Shown piece by piece: positions 1 to 8,587 of a DNA stretch of 64,000 nt (the first letter of the stretch is position 1; each line of letters starts with the position of its first letter). Made by a program: the position numbers and the translations under genes. Source of the stretch: CAVWDU01 sp963840725 (GTDB lineage Bacteria; Pseudomonadota; Gammaproteobacteria; Pseudomonadales; Halieaceae); contig CAWIZY010000004.1 of assembly GCA_963840725.1 (NCBI GenBank), positions 62,001 through 126,000 on the forward strand, given 5' to 3'. The notes below the pieces were generated by a model. That model did no database searches. It saw only the letters and a program-made list of their open reading frames with translations, and had not been told where the DNA came from.

Positions 1-2015
1 TTCTGGTCACTGCGGAATTCCGAACAACCCCCCTGCTGGAACAGGCTTCCAGCACCAGCGTCATCGGGGCCCTGGCGATCGAGCAACGTACGGCCTTGCA
101 CCTACAAGACATTCTCAACCTGGCGCCCAACGTCAACTATGCCAGCGGCGCCTCTCGAGCACGTTTTTTCCAAATCCGGGGCATCGGCGAGCGCAGTCAA
201 TTTCAGGAGCCGCTCAATCCGTCAATCGGTTTTATCATCGACGATATAGACTTCAGCGGCCTGGGAACCGCAGGCACCCTTTTTGATGTGCAACAAGTGG
301 AGATTCTGCGCGGCCCCCAGGGCACCCTGCACGGCGCCAACGCGCTAGCGGGGCTGATCAATGTGCGCACCGCCGCTCCGGATGCCGAGCCCAGCCTGCG
401 CATGGAGGCTATGCTCGCTGACTACCAGACCTGGAGTGGCGGTATCGTCGGCAGCGGCCCACTGGTCAAGGACAAGCTGCTTTACCGACTCGCGGTGAAC
501 AGCTACCGCAGTGACGGGTTCAACGACAACGACTACCTCAATCGCAGTGACACCAGTGAGCGGGACGAGACCACCGTGCGTGGCAAATTACGCTGGCTGG
601 CACGGGACAACCACACCCTGGACGTCACCGCCATGCATATCGATGTCGATAACGGCTACGACGCCTTCTCCCTGGATAACACCCGCAGCACCCTGTCCGA
701 TCAGCCCGGCCGGGACATCCAGCAGTCCAATGCGATGGGGCTGAAGTGGCAGAGCAATCTGGCCCTGATTGACCTCACGGCACTGGTCAGTATCGCCAGC
801 TCCGAGAGCGAATACAGTTATGACGAGGACTGGAGCTTCGTGGGCATCGCACCCATGCTGGAATACTCATCCTTCGACCAGTATCTGCGTGATCGGGACA
901 GCTATAGCGCAGAGCTGCGGCTACTCTCCAACGACCAATCGCGGCTCTTTGGAGACCGTGCTGACTGGGTGGCAGGCTTCTACTACCTTGGCGACAGGGA
1001 GGACTTGCGGCGGCGCTATACCTTCCTCGACGCGGATTTCCGCAGCGCTTACGACACCGACACACTGGCCGTATTTGGCCAATTGAACACCTCGCTAACC
1101 GACAGGCTGCGGCTTGTTACTGGCCTGCGCTGGGAGCGACGGGCCACGGACTACGCAGACAATAACGGCGTAAGCTCTGACCCTGACAAAACGCTCTGGG
1201 GCGGGCGCCTGACGCTGGAATATGATCTCGCTGACCAGTACCTGGTCTACGCTGGGGTATCCCGTGGTTATCGGGCCAATGGTGTCAATGCCACGATATT
1301 GGCCAATACAGAGACTATCGATGACCCGGATCTGGCCACGCGCCTGCAGACTTTTGATGAGGAATTTCTGCTCAACTATGAAGCGGGGTTCAAGGGGCAG
1401 TTTCTCGATGATCGCCTGGGCGCGCGACTGGCGGTGTTTTACATGGACCGGGAAGACCAGCAGGTCAGGGGCTCATTAGTGGTGCCACGCGAGGACGGCA
1501 GCAGCCAATTCATCGACTACGTGGACAATGCCGCCGAGGGTAATAACTACGGCATGGAGCTGGAGCTGGACTGGCAGGCAACGGATAGACTGGGCCTGTA
1601 TGCTTCACTGGGCCTGCTGCAAACCGAGTTCGAGAACTACATCAATGCCGATGGCGTCGATCTGTCGGGCCGAGAGCAAGCCCAGGCACCCGCCTACCAA
1701 TATGCCCTGGGCGGGCGTCTGGACATTGGACGGGGTTTCTACCTGCGGCTCGATATCGAGGGCAAGGATGATTACTACTTCTCCGATCGCCACGCCGTCA
1801 AGGCACCGGCCTTTGAGTTGCTGCACGCGCGGCTGGGCTACAGTGGGGCCCATTGGTCTCTGGCCCTCTGGGGCCGCAACTTGACGGATGAGCAATACGC
1901 CGTGAGAGGGTTCGGAAGCTTTGGCAATGATCCGCGCAAGGAATACGCGGTAGAACCCTATTACCAACTGGGTGACCCGCGCCAGATTGGCGTTAGCGCC
2001 AGCTATAACTATTGA
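1..2015 (+). CDS. TonB-dependent outer membrane receptor (5' end outside window)
   Basis: Open from base 3 to the stop at 2013-2015, about 670 residues, with the signal peptide and TonB box missing off the left edge. The visible N-terminus is a plug domain (IRGIGERSQF, then VEILRGPQGTLHGANALAGLINV, here split by position: VEILRGPQG at about 297-323). A long beta-barrel follows, rich in alternating aromatic and polar strands, ending in SASYNY with a terminal aromatic as expected for Bam-dependent insertion. Such receptors import scarce ligands across the outer membrane using TonB energy. The next three genes (YkoF-like, PnuC-like, APH-like kinase) run on the same strand with close spacing or overlap, so thiamine or a thiamine precursor is the inferred ligand. 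A TPP riboswitch, if present, would lie outside the window. Family assignment is certain; ligand is inference. Confidence 0.93.
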   Translation, partial: LVTAEFRTTPLLEQASSTSVIGALAIEQRTALHLQDILNLAPNVNYASGASRARFFQIRGIGERSQFQEPLNPSIGFIIDDIDFSGLGTAGTLFDVQQVEILRGPQGTLHGANALAGLINVRTAAPDAEPSLRMEAMLADYQTWSGGIVGSGPLVKDKLLYRLAVNSYRSDGFNDNDYLNRSDTSERDETTVRGKLRWLARDNHTLDVTAMHIDVDNGYDAFSLDNTRSTLSDQPGRDIQQSNAMGLKWQSNLALIDLTALVSIASSESEYSYDEDWSFVGIAPMLEYSSFDQYLRDRDSYSAELRLLSNDQSRLFGDRADWVAGFYYLGDREDLRRRYTFLDADFRSAYDTDTLAVFGQLNTSLTDRLRLVTGLRWERRATDYADNNGVSSDPDKTLWGGRLTLEYDLADQYLVYAGVSRGYRANGVNATILANTETIDDPDLATRLQTFDEEFLLNYEAGFKGQFLDDRLGARLAVFYMDREDQQVRGSLVVPREDGSSQFIDYVDNAAEGNNYGMELELDWQATDRLGLYASLGLLQTEFENYINADGVDLSGREQAQAPAYQYALGGRLDIGRGFYLRLDIEGKDDYYFSDRHAVKAPAFELLHARLGYSGAHWSLALWGRNLTDEQYAVRGFGSFGNDPRKEYAVEPYYQLGDPRQIGVSASYNY

Positions 2016-2037
2016 ACCCGGACACCAGGAGTAAGTC

Positions 2038-2298
2038 ATGAAACTGACCGCAGAACTCAGCCTGTACCCCTTGCAGGAAGAGTATATTCCGATTATCGAA
2101 GCCTTCATCGCCTCGGTAGCGGCACAGTCGGACCTGACCGTGGTCACCAACGCCATGAGCACCCAGATTTGTGGCGACTACGACCGCGTGTTCGACCTGC
2201 TGCGCACCGCTTTCAGGAACAGCGTGGAAAACTACGGCAAACAGGTGCTGGTGTGTAAGCTGATCCCGGATGAACTTCCTATCATACCGAATGACTGA
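2038..2298 (+). CDS. YkoF-like thiamine/HMP-binding protein
   Basis: An 86-residue single-domain protein. The pattern TAELSLYPL near the N-terminus, TNAMSTQICGDYD in the middle and YGKQVLVCKL near the end matches the YkoF/thiamine-HMP-binding family, which binds thiamine or its hydroxymethylpyrimidine moiety. There is no signal peptide, so it is probably cytoplasmic. A Shine-Dalgarno-like CAGGAG lies about 8 bases before the ATG. It starts 22 bases after the receptor gene, and its stop overlaps the ATG of the transporter gene (ATGACTGA), implying translational coupling. The likely role is to capture or hand over thiamine during uptake. Family call is good; physiological role is inferred from neighbours. 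Confidence 0.75.
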   Translation: MKLTAELSLYPLQEEYIPIIEAFIASVAAQSDLTVVTNAMSTQICGDYDRVFDLLRTAFRNSVENYGKQVLVCKLIPDELPIIPND

Positions 2299-2943
2299 CA
2301 ACCCCGCAGACGCGCTGACGCAGGCGGTGATGGCTATGCGTCCACTGGAGGTCATCGCCGTGGCCCTGGGCATCCTCTACCTGATCCTTGCGATGCGCGA
2401 GAGTTTGTGGTGCTGGCCCGCGGCGCTGGTCAGCACGGCGATTTTCTTCACCGTATTCTGGCGCGTGCAGCTGGTCATGGAATCAGCACTGCAAGTCTAT
2501 TACATGGCCATGGCGGTCTACGGCTGGTGGCACTGGCGCCAGACCGGAACACCGGAACCGGAACCGGAACCGGAACCGGAACCGGAACCGAGACTCAAAC
2601 CAGGTTGGCTATCAGCCGCTGGGGCCCGCTGCAGCATATGCGCGCCCTGGCCTGCGTACTGACCCTGTCGGCAGGTAGCGGTTTGGCGCTGCAGTACTGG
2701 ACCGATGCTGCCCTGCCCTTTCTGGACTCTTTTACCACCTGGGGCAGCGTCCTGACCACCTGGATGGTAGCGCGCAAGATTCTTGAAAACTGGCTCTACT
2801 GGCTACTGATCGACAGTGTGTCAATTTACCTGTATCTGGATCGCGGCCTGACGCTGACCGCGGTATTGTTTCTGGCCTATCTGATCATCGCCCTGTTCGG
2901 CTATCGCCAATGGCTGCAAAACTACCGCCTGCAGTCCAGCTGA
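2291..2943 (+). CDS. pnuT: PnuC-family vitamin transporter, probably PnuT (frameshifted at about 2549)
   Basis: Two overlapping frames together make one PnuC-type membrane protein. The first frame gives PLEVIAVALGILYLILAMR, then WPAALVSTAIFF and YYMAMAVYGWWHW (the WxxW-rich core). The second gives TTWMVARKILENWLYWLLID and ends near 2943. The break lies in an ACCGGA hexamer tract: an extra AC at 2549-2550 shifts the Thr-Gly frame into a Pro-Glu frame that stops at 2662. Removing those two bases restores a single frame of about 217 residues. PnuC relatives carry nicotinamide riboside; PnuT relatives carry thiamine by facilitated diffusion coupled to intracellular phosphorylation. The YkoF-like gene upstream and the kinase gene downstream favour PnuT. 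ATG 2291 is chosen for its overlap with the upstream stop. The break could be a mutation or an assembly error. Confidence 0.72.
2543..2590 (+). repeat. ACCGGA hexanucleotide tract inside pnuT
   Basis: One ACCGGA unit at 2543-2548 is followed by an extra AC and then six uninterrupted ACCGGA units (2551-2586). In the restored frame the tract codes a Thr-Gly linker between transmembrane segments; in the sequence as given it codes Pro-Glu. Changes in hexamer copy number would not alter the frame, so the tract alone cannot act as a classical phase switch. The 2-base irregularity does. Confidence 0.9.
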
Positions 2944-3962
2944 GGCTGGACCAGACACTGGACCACTGGTCCCGGTGGCGCGCTGAGCAACTCAGGAGTC
3001 GCCCGCAACTGGTCAGGGTGCTGCCCGGAGGGCTGAGTAACTACAGTGCTCTCGTGGCTGCCGAACAGCGCTATGTGGTCCGCATTGACGGGATCGATCA
3101 CCGACGGCTGGGACTCAATCGCCAGGTTGAGTGGCGGGCTCTGGAGATGGCCAGCCGCCAGCAACTGGCCCCCACTCCACGCTACTTCAATCCCGATCTG
3201 GGAAGCCTGGTCTGCGACTATCTGCCACCAACGGTGCATACCGCTGGCACCCCCGATAACCGTTCGTCACCGCCGGCAGTGGCGGCGCTATTACGCGGCA
3301 TCCACCAGCTGCCGGCTGTGCAGCAACGTCTTGACCTGCACGGGCGGTTGCTGCGCTATGAACGGCAGCTACCACACCGGTGGGTCGCCGATCCGGCCTG
3401 GCAGTACTGTCGCAGCCGGGTTCTGGAGCTGCTGCGGATTGTCGCACCCGGCCTTCGGGAAAGAGTCCTTTGCCACAACGACCTGCTGTACGCAAATCGC
3501 CTGTACAGCGGCGGCAAGCTTTGGGCCATTGACTGGGAGTACTGCGCCATGGGCAGCCCCTGGTTCGATCTGGCCGTGGTCGCCAGGGGCGACCGCCTGG
3601 GTCGAGATGCACAGACACTGCTGCTCGGAGCCTACTTGCAGCGCACACCGGACGCCGGAGACTGGCTGCAGCTCCAGCGCCACTGCTGCCTGTATCAGTG
3701 CCTGGAATTACTCTGGCATGGCATTAATGCGCCCCCTGAATCAGAAGGCCCCAGCAGGGACAAAGAGCACCCCCGACAGACACAAGAAGGCCCCCGCCAA
3801 GTAAAAGAAGGCCCCCGCCAGGCAAAAGAAGACCGCTGCCAGGCAAAACAACCCCCTGGGGATTATCAGCAGTCCAACGGCACTGACCCGAACTACTGGA
3901 CGCAAAGCCTCGCCCTGTTGCAAGCACGTCTCGATGCATTGGTGGCGGAACCCCGGGAGTGA
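2910..3962 (+). CDS. APH/choline-kinase-fold phosphotransferase, probable thiamine kinase
   Basis: A 350-residue aminoglycoside-phosphotransferase/choline-kinase-fold protein. An N-terminal lobe with PGGLSNYSALV (nucleotide-binding loop) and YVVRIDG is followed by the catalytic CHNDLLYANRLY (Brenner motif HxDxxxxN) and the metal-binding WAIDWEYCAMGSPWFDLA. Its start overlaps the end of the PnuC-type gene by 34 bases. In a cluster with a YkoF-like protein and a PnuT-like facilitator, the simplest role is phosphorylation of imported thiamine, trapping it in the cell; ThiK-type thiamine kinases belong to this fold. A Gln/Lys/Glu-rich heptad repeat (3738-3848) interrupts the C-terminal helical region, which is unusual for the family. 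Fold is confident; substrate is inferred from context. Confidence 0.75.
   Translation: MAAKLPPAVQLRLDQTLDHWSRWRAEQLRSRPQLVRVLPGGLSNYSALVAAEQRYVVRIDGIDHRRLGLNRQVEWRALEMASRQQLAPTPRYFNPDLGSLVCDYLPPTVHTAGTPDNRSSPPAVAALLRGIHQLPAVQQRLDLHGRLLRYERQLPHRWVADPAWQYCRSRVLELLRIVAPGLRERVLCHNDLLYANRLYSGGKLWAIDWEYCAMGSPWFDLAVVARGDRLGRDAQTLLLGAYLQRTPDAGDWLQLQRHCCLYQCLELLWHGINAPPESEGPSRDKEHPRQTQEGPRQVKEGPRQAKEDRCQAKQPPGDYQQSNGTDPNYWTQSLALLQARLDALVAEPRE
3738..3848 (+). repeat. 21-bp tandem repeat coding heptapeptides inside the kinase gene
   Basis: Five consecutive 21-base units in frame code ESEGPSR, DKEHPRQ, TQEGPRQ, VKEGPRQ and AKEDRCQ, followed by a partial AKQ. The units are similar in DNA as well as protein (AAAGAAGGCCCCCGCCA core), which indicates tandem duplication. 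They form a charged, Gly/Pro-containing insert just before the final helix. Confidence 0.9.
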
Positions 3963-3980
3963 AGCTGCAGCAACACGTTG

Positions 3981-4463
3981 TCAGTCGCGGAAATTAGTGA
4001 ACTGCAGCGGTGCGCCAAACTCGCTCTCGCGCAACAGACCAATGGCCTGCTGCAGGTCATCGCGCTTCTTCCCGGTTACCCGTACCTGGTCACCCTGGAC
4101 CTGGGCCTGGACCTTGAGTTTGGCATCCTTGATGGCTTTGACTATCGACTTGCACTGAGCGCTGTCGAGACCGTGTCGCAATTGCACCGTTTGTCGCACC
4201 TGCTTGCCGCTGGTGACCACTTCGCCACTGTCCATGGCAGCGGGATCGATCTCACACTTGATCAGTGCCTGGCGCAACATATCCTCCATCTGGGTCACCT
4301 GGAACTCCGCTTCAGCGGTGATGGCGACGGCGCGTTCATCGCGCTCGAATGCCGCGTCCACGCCCTTGAAATCAAAGCGATTGGCGACGATCCGACCAGC
4401 CTGATCGACCGCGTTGGTCAGCTGGTGCAGGTCTACTTCCGAAACAACATCAAATGATGGCAT
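3981..4463 (-). CDS. yajQ: YajQ family nucleotide-binding protein
   Basis: A 160-residue protein matching YajQ over its full length: MPSFDVVSEVD start, NRFDFKGVDA, then a second half ending in FGAPLQFTNFRD. The family has two ferredoxin-like halves and has been shown in some bacteria to bind cyclic di-GMP or nucleic acid; its role here is unknown. The gene converges with the kinase gene, leaving an 18-base gap. Upstream it is divergent from panE, with an 86-base gap that must hold both promoters. Length and ends are typical. Confidence 0.95.
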   Translation of the reverse strand: MPSFDVVSEVDLHQLTNAVDQAGRIVANRFDFKGVDAAFERDERAVAITAEAEFQVTQMEDMLRQALIKCEIDPAAMDSGEVVTSGKQVRQTVQLRHGLDSAQCKSIVKAIKDAKLKVQAQVQGDQVRVTGKKRDDLQQAIGLLRESEFGAPLQFTNFRD

Positions 4464-4549
4464 AGTGCGGCCCTAGCAAAGACAGACAGGGCCCTCATAG
4501 TAATGACCTGCAGCCAGTTTACAATCCCGATGACCGGTTTCCAGCGCTG

Positions 4550-5464
4550 ATGCCCCGACACTGGTCGGTACTGGGTGCCGGCGCGATGGGCTGCTTATTC
4601 GCCAGCCGCCTGAACCAGGCCGGCATGCAGGTGACCCTGCTGCTGCGCGAGCAAGACAGCGCGCGCGGCGAAACGCCCGATACCGTCCGGGTCCGGCTCC
4701 AGGATGCCAGCGGGCTGAGTGAAATAGAGCTGGACAGCGACCACTGCGTTGGCCGTGAACCCATCGAACTGCTGCTGCTCACTACCAAAGCGCACGATGC
4801 CCAGGCAGCGCTGGCCGCTATTGCACCGCGCCTGAATGACAACAGTCACATTGTGCTGATGGTCAACGGTATGGGCCTGGTTGAGGAATTAAAACGAGCT
4901 CACCCCGCGTTGAATTTTTACCTCGGCACGACCACCGAGGGGGCCTATCGGCGGAATCCCTTGTCGATCGTCCACGCCGGCAGGGGTCATACGATTATCG
5001 GGCACCCGGAGGGCGCCGCACCGCCGGTGTGGATTGCCGACTGGATAGCAGCGCTTGGCAGCTGTGCCTGGGAGCCGGAGATAGAGGTCGCGTTGTGGCA
5101 AAAGCTGGCCGTAAATTGCGCGATCAACCCGCTCACCGCCGTGCACCGCTGCCGCAACGGCGAGCTGACCAATAACACCCGGCTTGCGATCGAGGCAGGC
5201 GCCTTATGCAGCGAGATTGCCAGCGTCTGCACCGCCGCGGGCTTCGTCGATCTCGCCGCCCATCTGCATCAACGGGTCCAGTCTGTCGCCCGGGCCACCG
5301 CGCAAAACCGCTCGTCCATGCTGCAGGATATCCTGGCCGGCCGGCGCACGGAAATCAGCTATATCACCGGGTATTTGCTACAGACTGCAGAACGCCTGGG
5401 CGTCGCTGCACCGCTGAATCGGGCACTCATGGACAGCGTGCTGGCGCTGGAAAACGGTCAGTGA
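4550..5464 (+). CDS. panE: 2-dehydropantoate 2-reductase (ketopantoate reductase)
   Basis: A 304-residue NADPH-dependent reductase of the ApbA/PanE family that reduces ketopantoate to pantoate in pantothenate and CoA synthesis. The Rossmann motif GAGAMGCLFASRL lies at the N-terminus, LLLTTKAHDAQAAL covers the conserved Lys region, and KLAVNCAINPLTAV carries the catalytic Lys-Asn segment. The C-terminal helical domain contains the typical SSMLQDI and EISYITGYL signatures. ATG 4550 places the Rossmann loop at the expected distance. The gene is monocistronic between yajQ (divergent) and the kinase gene (convergent). Length is normal and there are no defects. Confidence 0.94.
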   Translation: MPRHWSVLGAGAMGCLFASRLNQAGMQVTLLLREQDSARGETPDTVRVRLQDASGLSEIELDSDHCVGREPIELLLLTTKAHDAQAALAAIAPRLNDNSHIVLMVNGMGLVEELKRAHPALNFYLGTTTEGAYRRNPLSIVHAGRGHTIIGHPEGAAPPVWIADWIAALGSCAWEPEIEVALWQKLAVNCAINPLTAVHRCRNGELTNNTRLAIEAGALCSEIASVCTAAGFVDLAAHLHQRVQSVARATAQNRSSMLQDILAGRRTEISYITGYLLQTAERLGVAAPLNRALMDSVLALENGQ

Positions 5465-5504
5465 ATGGGGTCTTTCGTCACGGGCCCTCTCATCGCGGGC
5501 CGTG

Positions 5505-6962
5505 TTACCGTGGACCCAGGGCCCGCCCTGACTGTTGGAACAGTTGTTGCACGGCCCGCTCAATGGCCAGCCGCCACTCGCCCCGAGGCCGGTCGGGAAA
5601 CAACATGGCACCGCCGGTAAACTGCAAACCGCTGCGCTCCCGCGACAAGCCCAGCAGGCAAAACTGCTCGGTGCAACGCAGGCCGATGCTGTAGCGTTCC
5701 AGCGGTGGCTCCTGTGCCGGGGAGCGGCCCCGCGTGTAGAGCGTGGTCAAAGGTGTGGCACCCACCGGACCGGTCACCAGCATCGGCCCCAGATAACTCT
5801 GTAGCGTATCCTTGAGCTCACCGACCAGCCAGTCGATCGACAGATCTGCTGGCAGAGCCGCGTCATTGGCGATAGCGAGCTCTGGTGCATCGATATGTAC
5901 TCTCACCGGGCGAGTCCAACCGGATTGATCGACCAGCATTACGGCGAGCAGCACCACTGCACAAATGGCTGTTGCCGCCAGCACAAAACGGGGCCGGTCG
6001 GCGGGGTCGCGCCAGGTCCAGGAGGGCCTGCGGGGCCGTTTGTGCAGCCGCGACCTCCCCTCGAGGCCCAGTTCCTCGGGCACCGGCAAAGGCAGTTCCT
6101 CTGCAGCTTCGGGGCGAAACCAGGGCGCCGCTTCGAGCTGCAGGGGGTTACCCGCGGACAACGGTACTTCGCGGGCGACGCGACGCAGCACCTCGCGCAC
6201 CTGGTGGGTATTGGCCGGACGGTCCCGAGGGTCTTTCTCCAGTAGACCCATAACCATATCCGCCAGGCCATCAGGCAGTAGCTGCCGTTCTCCCGGCCTT
6301 TCCTCCAGCGGCGGGGGCAGCTCCTCCAAAAGCATCTCCCGGTCCAGGCGACCTCTGCGGTAAAAGGGGTGGTGGCCTGCGATCATCCGGTAGATCAGGC
6401 AGCCCAGCGAAAACAGGTCGGAGCGATTATCCAGCTTCTCACCCAGGAGTTGCTCAGGCGACACCGCCGCATGACTGAAGGCCGCTCCCTGCTGCTCTGC
6501 GTTCTGCGCTCGGGCAATCCCGAAATCGCTCAACTTTGCCCGACCGCTGGGTGCAATAAGCACATTGCTGGGTTTCAGGTCGCCGTGGACAATACGCTGT
6601 TGGCGCGCGGCGGCCAGGGCCCCCGCGAGGTCAGCAGAGACACTGAGAACGCTCGCTATCGATGGCTTGGCGACCTGCAGAAACTGTTCGAGATCCGTTC
6701 CGGGGACGTATTCCATAACCAGCGCCAGATGGCCGCTGGATGTGATCACATCGTGTACCTGTACCACCCGGGGGTGTGTGATAGCCGATACCATGCGCGC
6801 CTCGCGCAGCAGCGAGCGCCTTCCCCCTCGATCGGGCGGCAAGATATAAATCTTGATTGCCACCTTGCGCTGCAAGCGACTGTCGTAGCCCAGATAAACA
6901 CGGCCCTGCCCGCCCTCACGAATTTTGCGCAGAATACGATAGGGTCCAACCCGGGCCTCCAC
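5505..6962 (-). CDS. membrane-anchored Ser/Thr protein kinase
   Basis: A 485-residue Hanks-type kinase. Glycine loop IREGGQGRVYLG, catalytic VAIKIY lysine, HGDLKPSNVL catalytic loop and SDFGIARA magnesium loop are all present. The Arg of the usual HRD is Gly, so it is a non-RD kinase. The C-lobe keeps SPEQL and the RSDLFSLGCL segment. A basic linker leads to one transmembrane helix at about residues 325-347, followed by a roughly 135-residue extracytoplasmic domain containing two Cys (LRCTEQFCL) that I cannot assign. The start lies 10 bases after the stop of the FHA/sigma-54 activator gene, so the two form an operon and the activator is a plausible phosphorylation or binding partner. Substrate and signal are unknown. 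Confidence 0.9.
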   Translation of the reverse strand: MEARVGPYRILRKIREGGQGRVYLGYDSRLQRKVAIKIYILPPDRGGRRSLLREARMVSAITHPRVVQVHDVITSSGHLALVMEYVPGTDLEQFLQVAKPSIASVLSVSADLAGALAAARQQRIVHGDLKPSNVLIAPSGRAKLSDFGIARAQNAEQQGAAFSHAAVSPEQLLGEKLDNRSDLFSLGCLIYRMIAGHHPFYRRGRLDREMLLEELPPPLEERPGERQLLPDGLADMVMGLLEKDPRDRPANTHQVREVLRRVAREVPLSAGNPLQLEAAPWFRPEAAEELPLPVPEELGLEGRSRLHKRPRRPSWTWRDPADRPRFVLAATAICAVVLLAVMLVDQSGWTRPVRVHIDAPELAIANDAALPADLSIDWLVGELKDTLQSYLGPMLVTGPVGATPLTTLYTRGRSPAQEPPLERYSIGLRCTEQFCLLGLSRERSGLQFTGGAMLFPDRPRGEWRLAIERAVQQLFQQSGRALGPR

Positions 6963-6972
6963 GAATCGATGC

Positions 6973-8568
6973 TCAGCCGCGGTCCGGTCGCACTGGGAGA
7001 CCGAGTTGCCGGATTCGCGACATCAGGCCCGTCCGTGAAACACGGAGATTCATGGCCGCCTGATTCGGGTCGCCGTTGGCGTCCCTGAGCGCCCCGCTTA
7101 ACTCGGCGACGCTGATATCGCCGGCAGTCCGCAGCTCGACGGAGTTCTCCAATCTGCGGTACACCGCCTGGCGCGACACCCCAAGCCGCTTTGCAACAGC
7201 CGCAACCTCGTATTTTTCGTGTTCCCAGACCGTTACAAACTCTTGCTGGCTGACATCTTCCATAGCGCGTCGCATTGCTACCACCGGGTCAGCGCTAGCC
7301 CTGTCGGGTGATGCTGTGACCATTGGGGACCCAAGGGCGTCATACAGCTCCGCTGGCGGGTCCAGTCTTTCCTCGCTGGATACGGCTACCTGTCTGGCGC
7401 GATTGATCAGTTCACGCACGTTACCCGGCCAGTGATAGCCAAGGCAGCGATAGAATAAATCCGCCCAACGCGCCACCTCCATGGGTGGTGAATCGGGTGC
7501 TGGCAACAGCCGCGCCTTACCGCTGCCGGACAATGCGTCCCGGAGAAAATGCCAACACAATTCGCCGATGTCCTCGGGGTGTTCCCGCAGGGGGAGCAGG
7601 CTGATTTCGAGTGCGCCCAAACGGTGGCGAAGTGCAGCGCGAAACTCGCTGTGATCAGGTTCAGATAGAACATCGGTCGCCGAAACAACCCGCAAATCCA
7701 CCCGGCGCACGCTCCCGCCCACGACCTGGATCTCACGCTGTTGAAGGGCACGCAGCAACTGTGGCTGCACCCCGGGGTGCGTGTCGCCGACTTCATCCAG
7801 GAACAGTGTGCCGCCCTCTGCCCGACCGAAATAACCCACACCGGCCTTGTCTGCGCCGGTGAAAGCGCCACGTGTTGAGCCGAACAAGGCCGCAGGTGCC
7901 AGCGACTCAGGTATCGCCGACATATTCACTGCCACCAGACTCGCCCGAGATCGCGCGCTGCCGCTGTGAATGGCACTCGCCACCAGCTCTTTACCCGTAC
8001 CCGACTCCCCCAGAATAAGTACATCGAGATCCGTGCGCGCGGCCTCCGCAATCTGGCGGCGCAAGCCCAGACTGTAAGTGCTGCTCCCAATGATGCCTCT
8101 GTTCTCAGCCGCGCCCGCCGGCACAGGCTTTGCCTCGATCAGGCGCAACAGTAGAACCACACTGTGGCCGAGCATAATCCGCACACCGCGGCACAGCTGA
8201 GGTCTGTCCAGACTGGCCGCCGCAGTCAGCTCGGTCCCACCGACCCGACAGCGCGTGGCAGCATGACCCGGTTCCACCCGCAATTGCGATCCTCGCCATT
8301 GGAAGACCAGGGCTGAGCGGCTCACGTAGGGGTCTGCCAACGGACGCTGCACAGCTGCCGCCGCGACCGGCCGAAAACGGGGTTCACTGCGCCCTAGAAT
8401 CATCGACTGCCGCCGCGGCGTGGGACGCAGCACCGCTGTCTCGCCGATACGACCGGTATCAGGATGAAATACGATAGTCAGTACCAGCTGGCTGGCGCCG
8501 TAGGCAGCAACAGCGGGGAGTGCAACCGAAGGCAGCGTCTGTTCCGCTGTATTGTCACGCTCGCTCAT
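6973..8568 (-). CDS. FHA domain-containing sigma-54-dependent transcriptional activator
   Basis: A 531-residue enhancer-binding protein with a forkhead-associated (FHA) module as sensor instead of a receiver or PAS domain. FHA signatures are LGRSEPRFRP and DPYVSRSALVFQW (about residues 55-130). The AAA+ core has Walker A GESGTGKE near residue 185, the sigma-54-contacting GAFTGA loop, and Walker B GGTLFLDEVGD. The C-terminus appears to carry two Fis-type helix-turn-helices, VAKRLGVSRQAVYRRLE and a second ending NLRVSRTGLMSRIRQLG. FHA domains bind phosphothreonine, so the adjoining Ser/Thr kinase is the expected partner. Targets are not visible; no -24/-12 site was recognised directly upstream. 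An inverted repeat sits in the 5' leader. Confidence 0.92.
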   Translation of the reverse strand: MSERDNTAEQTLPSVALPAVAAYGASQLVLTIVFHPDTGRIGETAVLRPTPRRQSMILGRSEPRFRPVAAAAVQRPLADPYVSRSALVFQWRGSQLRVEPGHAATRCRVGGTELTAAASLDRPQLCRGVRIMLGHSVVLLLRLIEAKPVPAGAAENRGIIGSSTYSLGLRRQIAEAARTDLDVLILGESGTGKELVASAIHSGSARSRASLVAVNMSAIPESLAPAALFGSTRGAFTGADKAGVGYFGRAEGGTLFLDEVGDTHPGVQPQLLRALQQREIQVVGGSVRRVDLRVVSATDVLSEPDHSEFRAALRHRLGALEISLLPLREHPEDIGELCWHFLRDALSGSGKARLLPAPDSPPMEVARWADLFYRCLGYHWPGNVRELINRARQVAVSSEERLDPPAELYDALGSPMVTASPDRASADPVVAMRRAMEDVSQQEFVTVWEHEKYEVAAVAKRLGVSRQAVYRRLENSVELRTAGDISVAELSGALRDANGDPNQAAMNLRVSRTGLMSRIRQLGLPVRPDRG

Positions 8569-8587
8569 GCCGCCAACTTGTCCTCCC

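Noticed and set aside
2543..2590. Phase-variable switch by hexamer copy number in pnuT
   Set aside because: Six is a multiple of three, so gain or loss of units keeps the frame; only the separate AC irregularity shifts it.
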